From Pseudomonadota bacterium (GTDB lineage: Bacteria; Myxococcota_A; Polyangia; Haliangiales; Haliangiaceae): a stretch of DNA of 11,289 bases. Below, one piece after another: positions 5,732 to 11,289 of this stretch. Each line of letters opens with the position of its first letter. Within the stretch, counting starts at the first letter, position 1. The notes under the pieces are model-generated. The model did no database searches. It was given only the letters and a program-made list of their open reading frames with translations, and was not told the origin of the DNA. Both the position numbers and the translations under genes were made by a program. Where the stretch lies: the NCBI GenBank assembly GCA_023430775.1, contig JAEYYY010000836.1, forward strand, positions 1-11,289. Reading direction: 5' to 3'.

Positions 5732-6661
5732 ATGGGGAAACGAATCATCCGGGGCACCGGCAAGGTCCTGCTCGGGGATTTCCGGCCGGGGCAGTACATC
5801 GGGGACTACGTGATCGATCAGGAATTGCCGACGGCTGGCACCGGCATCCTGTACGCGGCGCACCACGTCGCGGTGGAGGAGAGGCGGGTGGTGATCCGCG
5901 TCGTGCCCGCCGGCGACACGCTCGACGACGTCGCGCTGCACCTCGACGAGCTCGATCATCCGGGCACGCCGCGCATCTTCGATCAGGGCATGCTGTCGGA
6001 TCGCCGGCGCTGGGTCGCGGTGGAGCACATCGCCGGCTCGACGGTGGCCGACGTGATCGCCCACCGCACGATGTCGACGTTCGAGTGCCTCGCGCTGCTG
6101 CGCGATGTCTGCGAGCTACTCGCGCGCGCGCACGGAAAGGGCATCGTGCACGGCAACATCCGGCCGGAGAACATCGTCGTCCCCGACGATCGCCGCACCA
6201 CGATCTGTCTGGTCGGCTGGGAAGGCGCGCGCATCGCGAACGGCGATACGCCCCAGCCGTTCGTGCAAGGCAACGAGTACACCGCGCCGGAACAGCTGCG
6301 CGGCGATGGCGACGATGCGCGGACCGACGTCTACGCGCTCGGCGTGATCGTCCATCGCGCGCTGCATGGCGTGTGGCCGCACGAACGCCCGGAGCGCAAG
6401 TCAACGCTGCTCGAGACGCTGATCGATCAGATGCTGTGCGGGCGCGCCGATCTGCGGCCGACCAGCGCGCGCGTGCGAGCCGCGGTCGCGTACCTGTGCA
6501 CCGCGAGCCGGATCGACAAGCGCGAGTCGTGGATCGTGCCGACCGTCGCGCTCGACCTCCACGCGATCGAGGAGCAGACCGAGGTCGGCGAGCTCGACAA
6601 GATGGACAAGCTGCCGGGCCCCGACCTGCTGAAGCTGCTCGATCCGCTGCGCCGCCGCTAG
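5732..6661 (+). CDS. Ser/Thr protein-kinase-fold protein, probable pseudokinase
   Basis: This 309-residue soluble protein matches the bacterial Ser/Thr kinase fold but lacks its key catalytic residues. The glycine loop is weak (TAGTGILYAA, about 34-43). The ATP-anchoring Lys is Arg56 (VVIRVV). The HRDLKxxN loop reads H140-G-N-I-R-P-E-N147, so the catalytic Asp is Asn142 and the following Lys is Arg144. The metal-binding DFG is replaced by G162-W-E164. Structural landmarks remain: YTAPEQ around 183-188 and D199 in DVYALG. Phosphotransfer is therefore unlikely, and a scaffold or nucleotide-sensing role is inferred. There is no membrane segment or C-terminal sensor domain. ATG 5732 is preferred over GTG 5645 because the extra 29 residues look non-coding and GAGG precedes the ATG. 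Its stop overlaps that of mqo. Confidence 0.85.
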   Translation: MGKRIIRGTGKVLLGDFRPGQYIGDYVIDQELPTAGTGILYAAHHVAVEERRVVIRVVPAGDTLDDVALHLDELDHPGTPRIFDQGMLSDRRRWVAVEHIAGSTVADVIAHRTMSTFECLALLRDVCELLARAHGKGIVHGNIRPENIVVPDDRRTTICLVGWEGARIANGDTPQPFVQGNEYTAPEQLRGDGDDARTDVYALGVIVHRALHGVWPHERPERKSTLLETLIDQMLCGRADLRPTSARVRAAVAYLCTASRIDKRESWIVPTVALDLHAIEEQTEVGELDKMDKLPGPDLLKLLDPLRRR

Positions 6662-8058
6662 GCCAGCGAGGGCAACACGGTCGCCAGCCGCGAGCGCCAC
6701 TCGGTCGAGTACCAGCGCGACGAGAAGCAACGCTGGAGCAGCTCGATCATGATCGAGACCGCGGTCGACGCACCGGGTGATGCGCCGAGCAGTGCGGCCA
6801 CGCTGCCGTCCGCAGAGGTGACGACCTCGGTGCCGAACTTGAGGCTGCCGGTGCCGCTGCCGTCGTTCTTGATGATCTGGACGCGCAGTCCCGCGATCTG
6901 GACCTCCCAGTCATCGTCGTTCGCGCTCGGGCAGTAGCGGCGCAGCCGCGACACGCGCTCCTCGACGGACAGCATCGCCTGACCGACCAGGTAGCGCGTG
7001 AGCTCGAAGTTCTCGATGCCCGCGGACAGCATGGTCCGCACGTTGTGGATGCCGATCGAGCGCAGCAGATCGAGCGCCGAGCCTTGCTTCAGGAACTTGG
7101 TGGTGATGCCCGCATACGGGCCGAACAGCAGCTCCTGCCGGTCGCCGATCCAGCGGGTGTCGAGATGCGGCACCGACATCGGCGGCGCACCGGTCTCGGC
7201 CATGCCGTAGACCTTCGCGTGGTGGCGCTCGATGACCTCGCGGTTGGTGCAGCGCAGCCACTGACCGCTGACCGGGAACGCGCCGTAGCCCCTGGCCTCG
7301 GGGATGCCTGTTCGCTCGAGCAGCGACAGCGAGTAGCCGCCGGCCCCGATGAACACGAAGCGAGCGCGCACGGTCTGGTGCTCGCCGCGCTCGAGATCGC
7401 GGACGTCGATCTCCCACAGATCACCGTTGCGCTCGATCGCCTGGACCTCGTGGCTGAGGTGGAGCTCGACGCCCTTGTCGACCAGCGACGCGAACATGGT
7501 GCGCGTCAGCGCGCCGAAGTTGACGTCGGTGCCGCGGCTCATCCGGGTGGCCGCGACCGGGATCGCGGGATCGCGGCCGTCCATCACCAGCGGGATCCAG
7601 CTCGCGATCTTGCCGGCATCCTCGGTGTACTCGAGATCGCGAAACAGCGGCGAAGCGGCGAGCTCGCGAGCGCGGGCGCGCAGGAACGGCACGTCATCGC
7701 CGTCGACGAAGCTCAGGTGCGGGACCTGGCGGATGAACGACGGTGTCTCCGGGAGATCGCCACAGGCGACCAGCGATCGCCAGAGCTCGAGGCTGAGCCC
7801 GAACTGGGCGGCGATCCGCAGCGCCTTCGAGCAGTCGACGCTCTCGCCGGCGGCCGGCGTGTAGTTGAGCTCGCAGTAGCCGGCGTGCCCGGTGCCGGCG
7901 TTGTTCCACGCGTCGGAGCTCTCGGCGGCGGCGCGATCGAGGCGCTCGAACGCGGCGATTCGCCAGGAAGGTTCGACCTTTCGGAGCAACGTTCCTAACG
8001 TCGCACTCATGATGCCCGCGCCGATCAGGACGACATCGTGCTCGCCTTCACCCACCAT
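6658..8058 (-). CDS. mqo: Malate:quinone oxidoreductase
   Basis: This 466-residue FAD enzyme (EC 1.1.5.4) oxidises malate to oxaloacetate and passes the electrons to the membrane quinone pool, so it links the TCA cycle to respiration. It is a peripheral protein on the cytoplasmic side of the membrane. The FAD-binding turn is DVVLIGAGIMSATLG near the N-terminus (GAGIMS at 13-18). Family signatures follow: AWNNAGTGHAGYCELNYTP, SRGTDVNFGALTR and, near the end, ALLGASPGASTA. The length is slightly under that of many Mqo proteins (about 490-550) but all expected blocks are present. The start is ATG 8058; GTG 8055 is a close alternative. No TCA-cycle gene is adjacent, so it is likely monocistronic. 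The identification is firm. Confidence 0.97.
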   Translation of the reverse strand: MVGEGEHDVVLIGAGIMSATLGTLLRKVEPSWRIAAFERLDRAAAESSDAWNNAGTGHAGYCELNYTPAAGESVDCSKALRIAAQFGLSLELWRSLVACGDLPETPSFIRQVPHLSFVDGDDVPFLRARARELAASPLFRDLEYTEDAGKIASWIPLVMDGRDPAIPVAATRMSRGTDVNFGALTRTMFASLVDKGVELHLSHEVQAIERNGDLWEIDVRDLERGEHQTVRARFVFIGAGGYSLSLLERTGIPEARGYGAFPVSGQWLRCTNREVIERHHAKVYGMAETGAPPMSVPHLDTRWIGDRQELLFGPYAGITTKFLKQGSALDLLRSIGIHNVRTMLSAGIENFELTRYLVGQAMLSVEERVSRLRRYCPSANDDDWEVQIAGLRVQIIKNDGSGTGSLKFGTEVVTSADGSVAALLGASPGASTAVSIMIELLQRCFSSRWYSTEWRSRLATVLPSLA

Positions 8059-8070
8059 CGCCGTCCAGCT

Positions 8071-8079
8071 TATCGTATC
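8071..8079. promoter_or_regulatory. Overlapping two-way -10 element between mqo and the small divergent gene
   Basis: The plus strand reads TATCGTATC, giving TATCGT (8071-8076) towards the small gene. The minus strand reads GATACGATA, giving TACGAT (8072-8077) towards mqo, 13 nt from its ATG. One AT-rich segment could serve promoters in both directions. No clear -35 box is seen on either side. Confidence 0.45.
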
Positions 8080-8085
8080 GGGGCT

Positions 8086-8090
8086 GGAGG
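8086..8090 (+). promoter_or_regulatory. Ribosome binding site of the small divergent gene
   Basis: GGAGG lies 9 nt before the ATG at 8100. It is the best Shine-Dalgarno match in the window and supports that start. Confidence 0.65.
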
Positions 8091-8099
8091 CAAGAGCCC

Positions 8100-8426
8100 A
8101 TGAGCGACACGGCGAGCTGGTTGGCTGGACAGATCGAGGACCATGGCCCCGACAAGTCGGATGATCCGTCGGCGGCGGCCCGCCTCGCGGAGGCCTATGC
8201 AGCGCTCGCCGGAGCGAAGGCTCCCGCGTTCGGCATGGACTTGCCCGAACAGATCGACAACCGCGACACGATGCGGCAACGCGCGCTCGAATTGCTCAAG
8301 CAGTGGCTCGCCAAGGTCGATGCCGAGACCAAGGACAAGATCCGCGCGCAGCTCGCCGGCTACGGGATCGGAAGCGGGCCGCCGATTCCACCAGCGCCCG
8401 GCGATGATCAATCGAGCGTGAAGTAG
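8100..8426 (+). CDS. Small hypothetical protein, divergent from mqo
   Basis: The product is a 108-residue soluble protein with no recognised domain, signal peptide or cysteine. Residues of about 22-90 are predicted mainly helical by eye (Ala/Leu/Lys/Glu-rich, for example RALELLKQWLAKVDAETKDK). The C-terminus is a Gly/Pro-rich tail with GPPIPPAPGDD. Codon use resembles the neighbours, and the strong GGAGG site supports ATG 8100. It is divergent from mqo across 41 nt, and its last 19 nt overlap the 3' end of the histidine kinase gene on the other strand. I propose no function. The frame, ribosome site and promoter together make it a likely real gene. Confidence 0.7.
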   Translation: MSDTASWLAGQIEDHGPDKSDDPSAAARLAEAYAALAGAKAPAFGMDLPEQIDNRDTMRQRALELLKQWLAKVDAETKDKIRAQLAGYGIGSGPPIPPAPGDDQSSVK

Positions 8427-10066
8427 AACGTCGCGCCGGCGCCCACCGCACCCTCGGTCCACACCCGGCCGCGGTGGCGGTGGATGATCCGCTGCACGGT
8501 CGCGAGGCCGATGCCGGTGCCGGGAAACTCGCGCTCGGTGTGGAGGCGCTGGAACACGCCGAACAGCTTGGCGACGTACTGCATCTCGAAGCCGGCGCCG
8601 TTGTCGCGCACGAACACCACGCGCTTGCCGTCGCGCTGCTCGGAGCCGAGCTCGATGCGCGGAGCCGCGGTCTTCGACGTGAACTTCCACGCATTGCCGC
8701 ACAGGTTGTCGAACACGATCGACAGCAGCGCCGGATCGCCGACGGCGGTGAGGTCGCCGCCGACGACGACCTCGACCTGGCGGTCTGGATCCGAACGCCG
8801 GAGCGTGGCGATCGCCGCCTCGAACAGCTCGCCGAGATCGACCGGCTGGCGGTGCAGCTCGACGCGCGTCACCTGCGACAGCTTGAGGAGCGCGTCGATC
8901 AACGCACCCATCCGCGTCACCGACGCCGTCATCCGCCCGATGTAGCCGCGGCCGGTGTCGTCGAGCTTGTCGCCGTACTCCTCGAGGAGCGCGCCGCCGA
9001 AGCCGGCGACCGACCGCAGCGGTGCACGCAGATCGTGCGCGACCGAGTAGCTGAACGCCTCGAGCTCGCGACTGGCGGTCTCGGCTTGCTCCTTCGCGAG
9101 CCGGAGTGCCTCGACATCGCGCTTGCGATCGGTGATGTCCTCCGAGATGCCGAGCAGGTACCTGGGCGTGCCGTCGGCGTCGAGGATCGGCACCTTCTTC
9201 GTGTGGAGCCAGCGCTCGCCACGCCCGGTCTGGATCGGCTCCTCGGGGATGTCGACCAGCGCTTGCCTTCGCAGCGTCTCGCGATCCTTCTCGATGAAGA
9301 ACTTCGCCTCGTCGGGCGGGAAGAAGTCGTTGTCGCTCTTGCCGATCAGCTGCGCGCGCGGGATGCCGAGCAGCTCCTCGCCGGCGCGGTTGAAGCGCAC
9401 GAATGCCAGCCGCTCGGCCTCCTTGACGAAGATCATGTCGGGGATGTTCTCGACGATGGCATCGAGGAAGGCCATCGCCTCGCGCTCGCGCGCGATCGCG
9501 CGCTTCAGCTTGTCGACGTTCTCGGCGTCGCGGAACATCCGCGCGTTGGACACCGCGAGGCCGGCGAGATTCGCCAGGTGCTCGGCGACCTCGCGATCGA
9601 GGTTGTCGTAGGCCGGGAGGTCCTTGCGGTGGCGCATCACGGAGATCAGGCCCAGCGTCTCGCCGCGGACCCGCATCAGCACCCCGATCAGCGAGTGGAC
9701 ACCGACCTCCTCGATGAACGTGTAGCCGACCTCGGAGATCCGCGGTCTCAGCGCCTCGACATCGACCCGAGGCAGGAACAGGGTGCCGTCGGTCGGGAAC
9801 GTGGGAGCCAGGGTGTTGTTGAGGGGACGGCCGAACAGAAGTTCTCGCACGCGCCCAGCGGTCCGCGGATGGTCGTCGTGGGTGGCGACCGGCGTGATCG
9901 TCTTGCCGTCCGGGCTGAGGAGAGAGACCGCGCAGGTCGCGGACATCACCTGCGCCCCGCAGCGCGCCACGATCTCGAGCAGGCGATCGTAGTCCGTCGT
10001 GCTCTCCGCGAACTCGGCCGCTGCCGCGGACACCGCCGCCAGCGCGTTCCTCATTCGATCGGTCAT
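8408..10066 (-). CDS. Soluble GAF-PAS sensor histidine kinase
   Basis: This 552-residue cytoplasmic sensor kinase has no membrane segment. In order it has a GAF domain (about 25-178), a short coiled linker (about 179-200), a PAS domain with PAC ending (about 200-315, closing in GISEDITDRK), a HisKA domain and an HATPase domain. The phospho-accepting His is H344 in SYSVAHDLRAPLR. The ATP-binding boxes are complete: N-box N454-LCG-N458-AWK, G1 D488-NGAG, F-box 501-505 and G2 G516-TGIGL. It should therefore be an active kinase, of the type grouped with phytochrome-like kinases, but no chromophore Cys is assigned. No response regulator is adjacent, so it is an orphan here and its signal is unknown. 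It is divergent from the TonB receptor gene. The start is ATG 10066, supported by the nearby -10 element. Confidence 0.95.
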   Translation of the reverse strand: MTDRMRNALAAVSAAAAEFAESTTDYDRLLEIVARCGAQVMSATCAVSLLSPDGKTITPVATHDDHPRTAGRVRELLFGRPLNNTLAPTFPTDGTLFLPRVDVEALRPRISEVGYTFIEEVGVHSLIGVLMRVRGETLGLISVMRHRKDLPAYDNLDREVAEHLANLAGLAVSNARMFRDAENVDKLKRAIAREREAMAFLDAIVENIPDMIFVKEAERLAFVRFNRAGEELLGIPRAQLIGKSDNDFFPPDEAKFFIEKDRETLRRQALVDIPEEPIQTGRGERWLHTKKVPILDADGTPRYLLGISEDITDRKRDVEALRLAKEQAETASRELEAFSYSVAHDLRAPLRSVAGFGGALLEEYGDKLDDTGRGYIGRMTASVTRMGALIDALLKLSQVTRVELHRQPVDLGELFEAAIATLRRSDPDRQVEVVVGGDLTAVGDPALLSIVFDNLCGNAWKFTSKTAAPRIELGSEQRDGKRVVFVRDNGAGFEMQYVAKLFGVFQRLHTEREFPGTGIGLATVQRIIHRHRGRVWTEGAVGAGATFYFTLD

Positions 10067-10074
10067 CGCGAGCC

Positions 10075-10080
10075 ACTATA
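10075..10080 (-). promoter_or_regulatory. -10-like element of the histidine kinase gene
   Basis: The minus strand reads TATAGT, ending 8 nt before the ATG at 10066, with no Shine-Dalgarno sequence between them. It is the closest match to the TATAAT consensus in the window. A leaderless or nearly leaderless message is expected. Confidence 0.55.
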
Positions 10081-10129
10081 GCTCCGGCGCCGACATGTGT
10101 GCGAAGGCTGACCTCCACCTCGACGTCCA

Positions 10130-10135
10130 TAAATT
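10130..10135 (+). promoter_or_regulatory. Possible -10 element of the TonB receptor gene
   Basis: TAAATT lies in the AT-rich patch CATAAATT, 24 nt before the GTG at 10160. CTGACC at 10108-10113 is a partial -35 match 16 bp upstream. The expected leader is about 17 nt and has no clear Shine-Dalgarno sequence. Confidence 0.35.
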
Positions 10136-10159
10136 CGCTGCCCGGCCGAACCACTGGAC

Positions 10160-11289
10160 GTGCGTCTGCGTGTCCTCGCCGCTCTGCTCGCGGCGCTGTT
10201 GCCCGGCCAGGCGATCGCCGAGGTCGATCTCGGCGATGTCGAGGACATCGAGTCGCTCGCCCTGTCGGATCTGCTCGAGCAGCCGGTCACCTCGGCCTCG
10301 CACTACGCGCAGAAGCCGGGTGGCTCGCCGATCGTGGTGTCGACCGTCGATGCCGATCTGATCCGCCTGCTCGGCTATCGCACGCTCGGCGATGCGCTGC
10401 GCGGGACGCGCGGTGTCTACTCGACGAACGATCGCAACTACAGCTACCTCGGTGTCCGCGGCTTCAGCTTCCCCGGCGACTACAACACGCGGTTCGCGCT
10501 GTCGATCGACAACCACCGGATCAACGATCCGATCTACGGCCAGGGCAACACCGGCGCCGAGCTCGGCTTGCCGATGATCGCCGTCGACCGGATCGAGCTG
10601 ATCCGTGGCGGCGCGTGGTCGGTGCACGGCGAGAGCGCGCTGCTCGGTGCGATCCAGGTGGTCACCGCCAGTGGCGCGACGCGCCCCGGCATCCACGTGA
10701 CGTCGACGACGCGCGCGAGTGCCGAGACGTTCCACGATCCCGCGGGGCGCGGCACCGTCGAGTCGCGCGGCGAGGACGTGTCCGCCAGCTACGGCATGGT
10801 GCGCGGCGGCTACGATCTGTTCGTCGCCGGCGCCTACTCGTACGACCCCGGCATGTCCGCGATCTACATGCCCGAGCTCGCGGTGACCGACGAGCCGTGC
10901 GTCGGCTTCGACAAGCGGCCGCGCCCGTGCGACGGCGTGGTGCGCGGCGCGGATGGCGAGGAGGTCGGCTCGACCTACGTCGCCCTCAAGAGGCGCGGCC
11001 TGACGCTGCGCGGCTTCGCGGCGACGCGGACCAAGCGAGCACCGACGGCGGCGTTCGGTACCCTGATCGGCGACGCGATCGACACCACCGACACGCGCCT
11101 GTTCGGCGATCTCGAGTACGCGCGCAGCGGCAACCGCGGCGACCTGGTCCTGCGCTTGACCGGTGACTACTACGCCTACCAGGGGCTGTACCCGTACGCG
11201 TACTTCGAGCAGACCGCCGCGGTGTCGCGCCCGCTTCGCGCGGTCAACATCGACGGCGCCGAGAGCACGTGGTGGGGCGCCGAGGCGCG
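10160..11289 (+). CDS. TonB-dependent outer-membrane receptor, 5' part (cut by window edge)
   Basis: The first 376 codons are present and the frame continues past the right edge. The protein is a TonB-dependent receptor, which imports substrates such as iron chelates or other large ligands through the outer membrane using energy from TonB. The leader MRLRVLAALLAALLPGQAIA has likely cleavage after residue 20. The segment DLLEQPVTSAS (38-47) is typical of what precedes the plug. The plug (about 50-170) has TLGDALRGTRGVY, YLGVRGFSFPGDYNTR and the closing motif IELIRGGAWSVHGESALLGA. Strands of the beta barrel follow, with an insertion carrying two Cys (PCVGF...RPCDG). The substrate cannot be told from the sequence. 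GTG 10160 is the start that gives the signal peptide. It is divergent from the histidine kinase gene across 93 nt. Confidence 0.92.
   Translation, partial: MRLRVLAALLAALLPGQAIAEVDLGDVEDIESLALSDLLEQPVTSASHYAQKPGGSPIVVSTVDADLIRLLGYRTLGDALRGTRGVYSTNDRNYSYLGVRGFSFPGDYNTRFALSIDNHRINDPIYGQGNTGAELGLPMIAVDRIELIRGGAWSVHGESALLGAIQVVTASGATRPGIHVTSTTRASAETFHDPAGRGTVESRGEDVSASYGMVRGGYDLFVAGAYSYDPGMSAIYMPELAVTDEPCVGFDKRPRPCDGVVRGADGEEVGSTYVALKRRGLTLRGFAATRTKRAPTAAFGTLIGDAIDTTDTRLFGDLEYARSGNRGDLVLRLTGDYYAYQGLYPYAYFEQTAAVSRPLRAVNIDGAESTWWGAEA

Noticed and set aside
7045..7998. 317-codon plus-strand frame opposite mqo
   Set aside because: Antisense shadow of mqo, which is identified with high confidence.
8474..10081. 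535-codon plus-strand frame opposite the histidine kinase
   Set aside because: It mirrors the kinase codons and shows no conserved motif; the minus-strand frame has every kinase box.
8070..10154. 694-codon minus-strand frame overlapping the histidine kinase
   Set aside because: Arg-rich shadow in another frame, lacking any kinase motif.

Overview
The window is GC-rich, densely coding bacterial DNA. It looks like the chromosome of a member of the Myxococcota, possibly a Haliangium/Kofleria-like lineage. The evidence for this is the lipoprotein with Cys-bounded DNDGDG repeats, a TPR-PilZ protein, a degenerate Ser/Thr kinase homologue, several small lipoproteins, and strong GC bias at third codon positions. 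This placement is inferred from gene style, not from a marker gene. No mobile element, CRISPR array, tRNA or rRNA was seen.

Layout. (a) 1-296, minus strand: 5' part of a lipoprotein with two DNDGDG repeats, cut by the window edge. (b) 297-607: gap with two inverted repeats. (c) 608-5504, plus strand: six codirectional genes. They are a small beta-rich protein, a TPR-like plus PilZ protein, a small exported protein, a large lipoprotein resembling carbohydrate-active enzymes (RIFT-barrel-like N-terminus, alpha/alpha-toroid-like C-terminus), a V4R/DUF2378-like protein and a four-Cys lipoprotein. (d) 5505-5731: regulatory gap with nested inverted repeats. (e) 5732-6661, plus: a protein-kinase-fold protein with its key catalytic residues replaced (pseudokinase). 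(f) 6658-8058, minus: malate:quinone oxidoreductase (mqo), tail to tail with the pseudokinase. (g) 8100-8426, plus: small hypothetical protein, divergent from mqo across an overlapping two-way promoter. (h) 8408-10066, minus: soluble GAF-PAS-HisKA-HATPase histidine kinase. (i) 10160-11289, plus: 5' part of a TonB-dependent outer-membrane receptor, divergent from the histidine kinase.

How the genes fit together. Most products act at the envelope (lipoproteins, exported protein, TonB receptor, membrane-associated Mqo) or in signalling (PilZ, V4R-like, pseudokinase, histidine kinase). Nothing forces them into one pathway. The clearest window-wide pattern is transcriptional: six of twelve start codons have a -10-like TAnnnT hexamer ending only 5-8 nt upstream, which predicts leaderless or nearly leaderless mRNAs. 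The other points of interest are the pseudokinase, the PilZ fusion and the unfamiliar lipoproteins. I see no convincing evidence for a complete new multi-gene system such as a defence island.
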